NCBI GenBank assembly: GCA_024640465.1
Contig: JAHEEX010000004.1
Span: 1 to 50,151, forward strand
DNA: 50,151 nucleotides
Reading direction: 5' to 3'
DNA from: Sphingobacteriales bacterium
GTDB taxonomy: Bacteria; Bacteroidota; Bacteroidia; Chitinophagales; Chitinophagaceae
Shown: one piece after another, positions 8,843 to 16,957 of the stretch
Position numbering within the stretch: position 1 is the stretch's first letter
Layout of the letters: the number at the start of each line of letters is the position of its first letter
Program-made: the position numbers and the translations under genes
The notes under the pieces: generated by a model
Told to the model about the DNA's origin: nothing
The model's database searches: none
Seen by the model: only the letters and a program-made list of their open reading frames with translations

Positions 8843-10105
8843 ATGAAAACGTTTTTTACCCTATTGAAAGAAAAGTGGCTTTTAGGATTAAGTTTATTTT
8901 TTATTCTGCCATTTGCCTCAATTGCCCAACCCGATTATGATTTCAGAAACGGTACCCTTATATCGGGTACAGACTTGCAGGCAGGAGCAAAATACCGCTT
9001 TAATAATGTGCGTAGTGGCGTTGACGCTTTTGTCACACTTACATTTATATCACCAGGTATTACCGTTACAGAATTGGATGGTGCTTCTGGTTATCCGGAA
9101 GCACTTCAGCCAACCTTAAAAGTAAACCCCAATACTAATGGTTACCTGGAAATGTATTTTGAATTTCTATATGCCGGAACAAATAATCCATATGTGCAGA
9201 GCCGGGTGCCCGTAACCTGTATCGATGTTGATGGGATTAAAAATTATGACGGGGCCGGCAATGGTATATTTGAATTTGATGAATTAGACCTTGGAGGCGG
9301 ATATGTTAATTATGATCTGTTGGGTACTGAACTGCAGATGTCTCATACCGGTAATATTTTCAGGGGCTACAATATGGCCGGAATTGATTACCCAGGGCGT
9401 GATACAGCTGCAAAGCAGGTGATGTTTACTGCAGTTAATACCAATATTTCCACTGCAACAATTCGTGTTGGTGTGGATAATAAAGCAAGTATTAGTGCAA
9501 CACGTTTACGCAGTGTTTATTTTAAAGAATTCTGGTATGCCAATGGTTTGCTTCCATCTGCGGGACTCCTCTCATTTTCAGGTATCCAAAAAGTAAATGG
9601 CAATGAATTAAACTGGGAACTGGCAGCCGATTGTGGTTTTACCGGAATCACCATCGAAAGAAGCAGCGATGGGAAAAAATTTACTTCAATCGAATACAAA
9701 ACTATTCCGGTTTTGTCGCAGAAACTCAGGCAAAATTATACAGATGCTGTTCAAACCGATGGAATGGTTTACTACCGTCTGAAATTACAAAATGCAAATG
9801 GTAAATATTCTTACAGTGAAATCCTGATCATGAAGTCTAAGACTACTGCAGTCCAGGGATTTAAAGTGTATCCGAACCTGGTTGAATCAGGTGCCACCAT
9901 TAATTTGTCTGCAGCAAGGAATGAAAATGCTGAGTTGATGATTGTTGACCTGGGCGGACGGATCTTGAGCAGGCAACAAACCAGGCTTTCAACTGGTAAC
10001 AATAGTATTCAACTGAATGATACCGACCACTTAATAGCAGGTAACTACCTGGTGGTACTTTCTGTAGGAAATGAAACAATGACCCAAAAGATTATCAAGC
10101 GATAA
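8843..10105 (+). CDS. secreted protein with T9SS type A sorting domain, paralog 1
   Basis: A 420-residue secreted protein of unknown function. It has a signal peptide ending in FASIAQ, followed by PDYDFRNG. Residues about 25-230 form a beta-rich domain with several Asp-rich turns (CIDVDGI, FEFDELDLGG) that could bind calcium. Residues about 245-330 look like a fibronectin/Ig-like module (LNWELAADCGF, ITIERSSDGKKF, YYRLKLQNANG). The last 80 residues are a T9SS type A sorting domain (FKVYPNLVESG, then MIVDLGGRIL and a final QKIIKR), which directs export through the type IX system. The same three-part layout is in the next gene, so the pair arose by tandem duplication. A terminator follows, so each copy is its own transcription unit. 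Confidence 0.85.
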   Translation: MKTFFTLLKEKWLLGLSLFFILPFASIAQPDYDFRNGTLISGTDLQAGAKYRFNNVRSGVDAFVTLTFISPGITVTELDGASGYPEALQPTLKVNPNTNGYLEMYFEFLYAGTNNPYVQSRVPVTCIDVDGIKNYDGAGNGIFEFDELDLGGGYVNYDLLGTELQMSHTGNIFRGYNMAGIDYPGRDTAAKQVMFTAVNTNISTATIRVGVDNKASISATRLRSVYFKEFWYANGLLPSAGLLSFSGIQKVNGNELNWELAADCGFTGITIERSSDGKKFTSIEYKTIPVLSQKLRQNYTDAVQTDGMVYYRLKLQNANGKYSYSEILIMKSKTTAVQGFKVYPNLVESGATINLSAARNENAELMIVDLGGRILSRQQTRLSTGNNSIQLNDTDHLIAGNYLVVLSVGNETMTQKIIKR

Positions 10106-10130
10106 CAGTTATTTAATTATTTTTCAACTG

Positions 10131-10158
10131 TCCCGGAAATTTTTCCGGGATTTTTTTT
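10131..10158 (+). terminator. Rho-independent terminator after T9SS paralog 1
   Basis: TCCCGGAA (10131-10138) pairs with TTCCGGGA (10143-10150) around a four-base loop, followed by eight T at 10151-10158. It lies 25 nt after the stop codon. Confidence 0.9.
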
Positions 10159-10197
10159 ACCCTATAGACTTATTAATCAATTATATAATGTGTCTAT

Positions 10198-10329
10198 CGT
10201 AGATATACTATCTACATATACGTAATAAATACAAGTGCACTTCGTTTTATCTATGTAGAAACCCTAATGACACCAGGCAGACAACTAAATTTCAGTTCTG
10301 CTTTCGATCCAATTACCCTTCGAAAAACA
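10198..10329 (+). promoter_or_regulatory. conserved upstream region of the second T9SS paralog
   Basis: A near-perfect palindrome GTAGATA-TAC-TATCTAC (10199-10215) is followed by TACGTAATAA (10219-10228), CTTCGTTTTAT (10240-10250), ATCCAAT and CCTTCGAAAAACA (10317-10329), in the same order as before the gene at 8843. The distances between blocks differ, but the last block keeps 43 nt to the start codon. The palindrome is the best candidate for an operator shared by the two genes. Confidence 0.5.
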
Positions 10330-10359
10330 TTTCTTTCAATAACCCTTGAAAAGAATGTT

Positions 10360-11616
10360 ATGAAAACAACTGTTACCCTTAAGAAACACCTTATTAAAGC
10401 AGCATTAATCATCTCCCTCTTGCTGCCCGTAATGGCCATCGCCCAGCCAGATTATATTTTTCATAATCCGGTTCATTTATCAGGTACCGATTTACAGATT
10501 GGCGCTACTTACCGATTCCCTGATGTGAAACCCGGCATTGACGGTATCATTACCATTACTGATATGACTGGCGGGATGACTTTGAGCCAGCTTGATGGTC
10601 CTTCAGGTTTTGACGAGGCTTTTCAGCCTTATATAAATTGTGTGGGTAACCAAAAAGGATATGTTGAATTTCAGCTTGATTTTGTTATCAGCGGAACATT
10701 TACTCCGGCAATGATGACTGAAGTACCCTTAACGGCAATTGATATAGATGGATGGAGATTTGGTGATGGCGATTTATATGAATTCGATCAGTTTGAAAAA
10801 TCACCTTCATTTACGGAACAATACGACCTGATTGGCGGATCCCTCAATATATCTGATTTAGGATCGTGGACGGAAGCTCAGAACAAAACTGCTATCACCT
10901 ATGATGGTATTGATACCATTCAGCGTGATGTGATGTACAGTGCCATTCATGCCAATGTATTTAGTGTGAAGTTCCGGGTTGGTGGAGATAACCGATCGGC
11001 AAGTAGTATGCAACGTTTACGCAGTGTGTACTTTAAAAAATTCACCTTTAAAACCCTGTTACTTCCTATAAATGGTCTAATGTCTTTTAATGGATTGGTA
11101 CAGAACAATGCTGTACAACTTAACTGGGAACTTGCTGCTAACGGGCTGTATCAAAAAATCACTGTTGAGAAAAGCAATTCCGGTAAGGGTTTTATACCAG
11201 TAGCAGATCTTGCAGTTAGCAATTCCGGGTACAACCAGAAAATGTCTTACCGTGATCCGGTAAACATTCAAGCCAATACATTTTATCGACTTAAAACAAC
11301 CGATCAGGAAGGTAAAGTTTTATACAGCCAGGTGATTGTGATGAAATTTAATGCACAGGCAGTGAGTGGTTTCCGAGTTTATCCTAATATCATTTCTTCA
11401 GACGCTTCCATAAATCTTACTGCAACGCACAAAGACCAGGCATCTTTGATGATCACTGATTTCAATGGCCGGGTATTGAAGCAACAGCAGTTCCTGGTGC
11501 AGTCGGGTTCAAATAGTATTGCCATTTCCGGAATGGATGCATGGGCTACTGGACAATATGTGGTTGTACTGCAGGTTGGTGGTGAAAAATATGCTCAGCA
11601 AATTATGAAACGTTAA
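10360..11616 (+). CDS. secreted protein with T9SS type A sorting domain, paralog 2
   Basis: A 418-residue homologue of the preceding gene's product. The frame is open back to 10267, but the signal peptide starts at the ATG at 10360 (MKTTVTLKKHLIKAALIIS..., ending MAIAQ), and the nucleotide homology to the upstream region of paralog 1 ends at the same ATG, so 10360 is the start. The mature part begins PDYIFHNP, keeps the acidic turns (AIDIDGWRF, YEFDQFEKS), the RLRSVYFKKF segment, an Ig/fibronectin-like module (LNWELAANGLY, FYRLKTTDQEG) and the type A sorting domain (FRVYPNIISSD, MITDFNGRVL, QQIMKR). It should leave the cell or be anchored to its surface by the type IX system. Function unknown. 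Confidence 0.85.
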   Translation: MKTTVTLKKHLIKAALIISLLLPVMAIAQPDYIFHNPVHLSGTDLQIGATYRFPDVKPGIDGIITITDMTGGMTLSQLDGPSGFDEAFQPYINCVGNQKGYVEFQLDFVISGTFTPAMMTEVPLTAIDIDGWRFGDGDLYEFDQFEKSPSFTEQYDLIGGSLNISDLGSWTEAQNKTAITYDGIDTIQRDVMYSAIHANVFSVKFRVGGDNRSASSMQRLRSVYFKKFTFKTLLLPINGLMSFNGLVQNNAVQLNWELAANGLYQKITVEKSNSGKGFIPVADLAVSNSGYNQKMSYRDPVNIQANTFYRLKTTDQEGKVLYSQVIVMKFNAQAVSGFRVYPNIISSDASINLTATHKDQASLMITDFNGRVLKQQQFLVQSGSNSIAISGMDAWATGQYVVVLQVGGEKYAQQIMKR

Positions 11617-11626
11617 TAAATTTTTT

Positions 11627-11721
11627 GGCCACAGAGGGCCACTGAGAAAAAAGAGAGCCACAGAGAAATTTAAATGTATTCTCTGTGGTTCTCAAAATAA
11701 GCTCTGTGGTTCTCTGTGGCC
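11627..11721. repeat. nested inverted repeat of CCACAGAG units between convergent genes
   Basis: GGCCACAGAG (11627-11636) pairs with CTCTGTGGCC (11712-11721). Inside, a second stem of 15 bp (11653-11667 with 11679-11693, one G-U) has an 11-nt loop. Each arm is a short array of GCCACAGAG-like units reading in the sense of its own gene: plus after the T9SS protein, minus after msrA. It probably works as a two-way terminator and is one of the 3'-end repeat classes of this window. Confidence 0.75.
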
Positions 11722-11744
11722 TTCAATATATTATAAGATACCTT

Positions 11745-12395
11745 TTAATTTTTGGCCTTTGATTTAAACACCTTTTCAAATTTCTCCAACTTAGGCCTGA
11801 TCACAAAATAACAATACGGCTGGTTGCTGTTATTATTATAATAGTTCTGGTGATAATTCTCCGCCACGTAAAAATTTTTGTATGGCTCAATGGCGGTGAC
11901 AATTGGTTTGCCAAATGCACCACTCTTATCAAGTTCTGATTTGTAATATTCAGCTTTCTGTCTTTGTTCTTCGTAGTGGTAAAAAACCACACTCCTATAC
12001 TGTGGTCCTTCGTCATTTCCCTGCTTATTTAAAGTAGTGGGATCGTGGGTTTGCCAGAATACCTCAAAAAGTTCATCAAGTGAAACTTTGGTTGGGTCGT
12101 ACACCAATTGGCAAACTTCGGCATGGCCTGTTTTTTTATCACAAACTTCTTCATAAGTAGGGTTTACCACATGGCCACCGCTATATCCACTGGTTACAGA
12201 AACAACCCCTTCAATCTGTTGAAAGATGGCTTCTGTGCACCAGAAACATCCATTGCCAAAAGTTATTGTGTCTGTATGCATGGAGGAAACATATTTTGCC
12301 TGGGTGAACTTGTTTGATTTCGGGGATTCCCTTTGGGAACAAGATAACAAAGAAGCCAGTAAAACAGTTGTAGAAAAGAGTAACATTTTATTCAT
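11745..12395 (-). CDS. msrA: peptide-methionine (S)-S-oxide reductase, lipoprotein form
   Basis: A 216-residue MsrA. The catalytic motif GNGCFWCTEA places the nucleophile at Cys50, followed by SGYSGG, the GHAEVCQLVYDP segment and a C-terminal QPYCYFVIRPKLEKF. It reduces methionine-S-sulfoxide in proteins. The start at 12395 gives a lipoprotein signal (MNKMLLFSTTVLLASLLSC, Cys19), so the enzyme is periplasmic or outer-membrane-anchored and needs an extracytoplasmic thiol donor rather than the thioredoxin encoded at 322. A longer frame to 12434 would spoil the signal peptide. No MsrB is fused or adjacent. Confidence 0.95.
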   Translation of the reverse strand: MNKMLLFSTTVLLASLLSCSQRESPKSNKFTQAKYVSSMHTDTITFGNGCFWCTEAIFQQIEGVVSVTSGYSGGHVVNPTYEEVCDKKTGHAEVCQLVYDPTKVSLDELFEVFWQTHDPTTLNKQGNDEGPQYRSVVFYHYEEQRQKAEYYKSELDKSGAFGKPIVTAIEPYKNFYVAENYHQNYYNNNSNQPYCYFVIRPKLEKFEKVFKSKAKN

Positions 12396-12548
12396 AGAAC
12401 ACACATTTTCTTCAGAAATCCAAAGTTGAAACAAGTTGACGTCTTCACCAACGCCGTTAAGTTAAACATGTTTTCCTTAACTGTAATTCCATAGCGATTT
12501 AACAATACCTTTGTATTTCGGTTTTATTTTAACCCGCCCCGGGCTGGG

Positions 12549-12579
12549 TTGATGCCTATTTTTTATATACTTATTTTTG
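12549..12579 (+). promoter_or_regulatory. promoter of mutS2
   Basis: TTG at 12549-12551 and TATTTTTG at 12572-12579 (exact TAnnTTTG) are separated by 20 nt, the expected Bacteroidota spacing. The start codon follows 28 nt after the -7 box. It is one of the cleanest promoters in the window. Confidence 0.75.
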
Positions 12580-12607
12580 CGCCGCGGAAAAAGGCGCCCT
12601 CAAGTTT

Positions 12608-14725
12608 ATGAAGTTATTCCCTGATTCAGCTTCGGTACAACTGGAATTCGATAAGATAAAATCCTTGCTTGCTGAGCATACAAGAACGGCTTATGCCAGG
12701 GAAAAAGCAATGTCTCTCAGGATCCATACCCGTAAAGAATTTATCGAACTTGAACTGGCACAAAGCCATGCCTACCTGCTTATTCAGCAGACCGGGCAGC
12801 ATTTTCCCAATGATTTTGTATTGAATATTTCCCGCGAACTCAAATTATTGGGTATTCCCGGTGCTGTATTAACAGGGGAGGACTTTGTTCAGGTACGCAA
12901 ACTATCTGAAGGTACCCGGCTCATTTTTAAATGGTTTGAAGCTGACAGGCAGGAAGCTTATCCATCCTTGTATGAAGTTGTCCGTAATGCTTACTATGAA
13001 AAAAATATCATTGCAGGTATCGATAAAGTGATGGATGAACAAGGCTATGTGAAGGATGATGCTTCAAAGGAACTGGGGGAGATTCGTTCAAGCTTATATC
13101 GTAAACGCAATGAACTTAGAAGGTCTTTTGAGAAGATTGTTCAAAAACTCAGTAAATCTGGTTATATCGCCGATATTGAAGAAGCTTTTCTGAATGGCAG
13201 AAGGGTGGTGGCCATTTATGCCGAACATAAGCGGCAGGTGAAAGGGATCCTGCATGGTGAAAGCGACACCCGTCGCACTTCTTTTGTAGAACCAGAAGAA
13301 ACCATTGAACTGAATAATGATATTTATTCCCTGGAAAATGAAGAGCGTGCAGAGATCTACCGCATCATGCGAACGCTTACTGCAGAACTTTCTGTGTATG
13401 CGCCATTATTGAAAAATTATCATGATATCCTGGGTGAATTTGATTTCATTCGGGCAAAGTCCAGGCTGGCACTGGATATGAATGCTTCTTTGCCTCAATT
13501 AAAAGAACGTTCCGGGATTGAATTAATCAAAGCCTTTCACCCACTCTTATATCTATATAACCGCAAATCGGGTAAACCTGTTATACCGGTTAACCTGAAA
13601 CTTGATGAAAAGCAACGCATACTGATCATATCCGGACCGAATGCCGGCGGAAAGACAGTTACATTGAAGACTGTTGGCTTACTCCAGATGATGATCCAAA
13701 GCGGCTTGCTGGTGCCCGTACATCCCGATTCCTGTTTTGGTATTTTCAAACAGATCATGATCCATATTGGCGATACCCAAAGCCTGGAATTTGAATTGAG
13801 TACCTACAGTGCTCACCTGAAGAATATGAAATTTTTGATGGAAGAGGCTAACGGTCGTACACTCTTCTTTATTGATGAACTGGGAAGTGGAAGTGATCCC
13901 AGCCTGGGTGGTGCTTTTGCGGAAGTTTTCCTGGAGGAACTGGTGCGCAAACATGCCATGGGAATAGTTACCACCCATTACCTTAACTTGAAGGTGATGG
14001 CTAATAAAACCCCCGGCATCATTAATGGCGCCATGGCTTTTGACGAAAAGAACCTGCTGCCTTTGTATCAACTCAATATTGGTAAACCGGGAAGCTCGTA
14101 TACATTTTCAATTGCCGAAAGGATAGGCCTTGAACCCAGGCTGATTGACAGGGCACGTCAGTTGGTTGATGAAAACCATTTTACACTGGATAAATTATTG
14201 AACCGGACAGAGCAAGACCTGCGTAAAATAGACCAGAGAGACAGGGAACTCCAAAAATTACTCCGGGAAAACGAAAGGCTCCGTAAAGAAATGATCCTGG
14301 TAATGGACAAGGAAAAACATCGCCAGGAAGTGGAGCTCCTGAAGCAACAGAACAGGGTAACCGAAGATCGGATTGCTTACCTGAAGGATATGGAACGCAA
14401 GTTGAAACAGATTGTTTTCGACTGGCGCCGAACACAGGATTCGGAAAATAAACAGGAACTGTTGAAACAAATGCATACCCTGCTTTTCAGGCAAAAGGAA
14501 AAGCAGGTTTCGGAAAAGGTCAGAAAAAAGCTGGATGCACGTTATATGGAAACAGGGCTTGAACCAAAGACCGGGGATAAGGTACTGATGAAACAAAATA
14601 ACCAGGTGGGGCAACTGGTTGAAATCAGGGGTAAAAAAGCTATCGTACAACTAGGTGTAATACCACTTACTGTTGAGTATGCCGACCTGATATCGGTACA
14701 GGAAAAAGAACCCAAAATCTCCTGA
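12608..14725 (+). CDS. mutS2: MutS2-family ATPase without Smr domain
   Basis: A 705-residue protein that starts MKLFPDSASVQLEFDKIKSLL and has the MutS2 layout: core/lever region, then the ABC-type ATPase with Walker A GPNAGGKT (343-350), a signature-like ELSTYSAHL, Walker B FFIDELGSGSDP and the switch histidine in TTHYLNLK, then a long coiled coil (about residues 520-640) and a short KOW/SH3-like end (GDKVLMKQNNQVGQLVEI). Full-length MutS2 is near 780 residues with a C-terminal Smr nuclease; here the frame stops after the SH3-like segment, so the Smr nuclease is missing. It is likely a DNA-junction or ribosome-clearing ATPase, as known for MutS2, without its own nuclease. The stop codon lies in the loop of a terminator hairpin. 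Confidence 0.88.
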   Translation: MKLFPDSASVQLEFDKIKSLLAEHTRTAYAREKAMSLRIHTRKEFIELELAQSHAYLLIQQTGQHFPNDFVLNISRELKLLGIPGAVLTGEDFVQVRKLSEGTRLIFKWFEADRQEAYPSLYEVVRNAYYEKNIIAGIDKVMDEQGYVKDDASKELGEIRSSLYRKRNELRRSFEKIVQKLSKSGYIADIEEAFLNGRRVVAIYAEHKRQVKGILHGESDTRRTSFVEPEETIELNNDIYSLENEERAEIYRIMRTLTAELSVYAPLLKNYHDILGEFDFIRAKSRLALDMNASLPQLKERSGIELIKAFHPLLYLYNRKSGKPVIPVNLKLDEKQRILIISGPNAGGKTVTLKTVGLLQMMIQSGLLVPVHPDSCFGIFKQIMIHIGDTQSLEFELSTYSAHLKNMKFLMEEANGRTLFFIDELGSGSDPSLGGAFAEVFLEELVRKHAMGIVTTHYLNLKVMANKTPGIINGAMAFDEKNLLPLYQLNIGKPGSSYTFSIAERIGLEPRLIDRARQLVDENHFTLDKLLNRTEQDLRKIDQRDRELQKLLRENERLRKEMILVMDKEKHRQEVELLKQQNRVTEDRIAYLKDMERKLKQIVFDWRRTQDSENKQELLKQMHTLLFRQKEKQVSEKVRKKLDARYMETGLEPKTGDKVLMKQNNQVGQLVEIRGKKAIVQLGVIPLTVEYADLISVQEKEPKIS

Positions 14726-14740
14726 TTCTTTGGGCTCTTT
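14705..14740 (+). terminator. hairpin terminator spanning the mutS2 stop codon
   Basis: AAAGAACCCAAA (14705-14716) pairs with TTTGGGCTCTTT (14729-14740) with one mismatch; the TGA stop (14723-14725) is in the loop. A short T-rich tail follows. Only 34 nt separate it from the next gene. Confidence 0.6.
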
Positions 14741-14774
14741 GTTTCCTTGCGATGAATATTAATTATATTGCCTA

Positions 14775-16916
14775 ATGCATTATCGATTAATATTATTTCT
14801 GATTATCCTTTTTTCCTGCACCAATAAAAAAAGTGATAATCAACAATGGCCGGTTAGTGGAGGCAGCCATGCAAACATCCGCTATGCCGGTATTTCTCAA
14901 ATCAATACTACCAATGTTCACCTGCTAACCCCAGCCTGGGAATTTCATACCGGTGATGCAGATACTGTAAATCATTCACAGATTCAATGTAACCCATTGG
15001 TCATTGATGGCATGCTGTATGGCACAACACCCGAAATGAAATTGTTTGCCATTGATGCCGCAACGGGAAAGCAGCAATGGATCTTTAATCCTTTCGATTC
15101 TGTCGATGTGGGTAATGTTTCATTTTTTATCATGAACAATTGCCGGGGTATCAGTTACTGGACAGATGGTGCAAATGACAAACGAATTTTATATACGGCT
15201 GGTTCATACTTACATTGCATCAATGCCAATGACGGAACCATAATGAAGTCGTTTGGCGACAATGGCAAAGTAGACCTGCATGCAGGCTTGGGCAGGGATG
15301 TAAGCCTGCTATTTATCACGGCCACTTCGCCTGGAACAGTGTATAAGGACCTGATCATTTTAGGCAGTCGCGTGGATGAAGGTCCGGCTGCCGCACCGGG
15401 CCATATCCGGGCATTTAATGTAAAAACAGGAAAACAGGAATGGATTTTTCATACCATACCGGAACCTGGTGAACCCGGTCATGAAACCTGGGATAACCCC
15501 AATGCATACCAGAAGATCGGCGGGGCCAATAACTGGAGCGGAATGAGTCTTGATGAAGCCCGGGGTATTGTTTATGTACCAACCGGCTCTGCATCATTTG
15601 ATTTTTACGGCGGCCGGCGTACCGGAAATAATTTGTATGCCGATTGCCTGTTGGCCCTGGAGGCTGCAACGGGAAAATACATCTGGCATTTTCAGAATAT
15701 TCATCATGACGTTTGGGATCGGGATCTGCCAACAGCTCCGGCATTAGTAACCGTTATGCATGATGGGAAAAAAACAGATGCCGTGGCGCAGCCTACCAAA
15801 ACCGGCTTTGTTTATTTGCTTGACCGGGTATCCGGAAAACCATTGTTCCCGGTTGAAGAAAAAGCAGTGCCATTTGATACGGAATTGAAAGGTGAAAAAC
15901 TCTCCCAAACGCAACCTGTTCCAACGCTGCCCAAGCCATTTGCAAGGCAGGTATTTACAGAAGCAGATATTAATAACTTATTGCCTGATTCTTCACGTGA
16001 AGAAATACGCAAACGCTGGATGGGATATCGTAAAGATCATATGTTTGCTCCACCTTCCAAACAGGGTACGATTGTATTTCCCGGGTTTGATGGTGGGGCT
16101 GAATGGGGCGGCCCTGCGTTTGATCCTGAATCAGGATTGCTTTATGTTAACGCAAACGAGATGCCCTGGGTTTTAACCATGGTTGATAAACCGTTGGCGC
16201 CCAAAAAAGAAAATTACCTGGAAGCAGGTAACCGTATTTATCAGCAGCAATGTTTGGCTTGCCATGGTTCAGACAAGAAAGGCACCGGAAATTATCCCTC
16301 TCTGGATTCGGTAAAAATAAAATACACTCCATCAACACTGCTTACGCTGATAAATAGTGGCAGGAGGATGATGCCCTCTTTCAGACATCTTTCTGATGAA
16401 GTAAAAAATGCTGTGGCAGCTGTCTTACTGGATGATAAAACTTCTGCTAAAAAATTATTTCCCCCACAACCTGTGGATACATTTCTTCAATTGCCTTATG
16501 GAATAACCGGGTATAATAAATTCCTGAGCAAAGAAGGATATCCCGCCATTAGTCCGCCCTGGGGTACGCTCAATGCCATTGACCTGAATACAGGAGATAT
16601 TGCATGGAAAATACCGCTGGGTGAATATCCTGAGTTTTCGAAAAAGGGGATTATCACCGGAACAGAGAATTATGGCGGGCCGGTTGTCACTGCCGGGGGT
16701 ATCGTATTTATTGCAGCTACCCGTGATAGTAAGATCAGGGCATTTGATAAAAAAAACGGCAAACTTCTATGGGAATATATGTTGCCTGCACCTGGCTTTG
16801 CAACACCTGCAGTATATTCACTTAATGGGAAGCAATACCTGGTGATAGCCTGTGGTGGGGGAAAACTTGGCACAAAGAGCGGCGACAGTTATATCGCATT
16901 TTCACTTCCTGAATAA
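14775..16916 (+). CDS. PQQ-dependent sugar/alcohol dehydrogenase lipoprotein with inserted cytochrome c domain
   Basis: A 713-residue lipoprotein (lipobox near LILFSC, Cys15) with an eight-bladed quinoprotein propeller. Family marks include NVHLLTPAWEFHTGD, NNWSGMSLDEARGIVYVPTG, DFYGGRRTGNNLY and WHFQNIHHDVWDRDLP, typical of glucose-dehydrogenase-like PQQ enzymes. Between blades a cytochrome c domain is inserted: C493-L-A-C496-H497 with a later RRMMPSF as possible distal methionine. The protein would oxidise a sugar or alcohol in the periplasm and pass electrons through its own heme to the respiratory chain. It lacks the N-terminal membrane helices of E. coli Gcd. It lies 41 nt before the GH95 gene and two fucosidases follow, so a released monosaccharide is a reasonable but untested substrate. 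No pqq biosynthesis gene is in view. Confidence 0.88.
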   Translation: MHYRLILFLIILFSCTNKKSDNQQWPVSGGSHANIRYAGISQINTTNVHLLTPAWEFHTGDADTVNHSQIQCNPLVIDGMLYGTTPEMKLFAIDAATGKQQWIFNPFDSVDVGNVSFFIMNNCRGISYWTDGANDKRILYTAGSYLHCINANDGTIMKSFGDNGKVDLHAGLGRDVSLLFITATSPGTVYKDLIILGSRVDEGPAAAPGHIRAFNVKTGKQEWIFHTIPEPGEPGHETWDNPNAYQKIGGANNWSGMSLDEARGIVYVPTGSASFDFYGGRRTGNNLYADCLLALEAATGKYIWHFQNIHHDVWDRDLPTAPALVTVMHDGKKTDAVAQPTKTGFVYLLDRVSGKPLFPVEEKAVPFDTELKGEKLSQTQPVPTLPKPFARQVFTEADINNLLPDSSREEIRKRWMGYRKDHMFAPPSKQGTIVFPGFDGGAEWGGPAFDPESGLLYVNANEMPWVLTMVDKPLAPKKENYLEAGNRIYQQQCLACHGSDKKGTGNYPSLDSVKIKYTPSTLLTLINSGRRMMPSFRHLSDEVKNAVAAVLLDDKTSAKKLFPPQPVDTFLQLPYGITGYNKFLSKEGYPAISPPWGTLNAIDLNTGDIAWKIPLGEYPEFSKKGIITGTENYGGPVVTAGGIVFIAATRDSKIRAFDKKNGKLLWEYMLPAPGFATPAVYSLNGKQYLVIACGGGKLGTKSGDSYIAFSLPE

Positions 16917-16925
16917 CTCATGTAT

Positions 16926-16946
16926 TCTTTGTCTCATTGTGGTTAA
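16926..16946 (-). repeat. TAACCGCAAAG-class repeat, antisense copy
   Basis: On the minus strand this reads TTAACCACAATG followed by AGACAAAGA, a relative of the units at 5197, 20610 and 23781. It fills most of the 41-nt gap between the PQQ dehydrogenase and GH95 genes and, unlike the others, is not in the sense of the gene that ends beside it. Confidence 0.35.
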
Positions 16947-16957
16947 AAATTTGTCAT

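Noticed and set aside
8695-8940. 81-codon plus frame before the T9SS gene
   Set aside because: Overlaps the conserved leader and the signal peptide region of the real gene in another frame.
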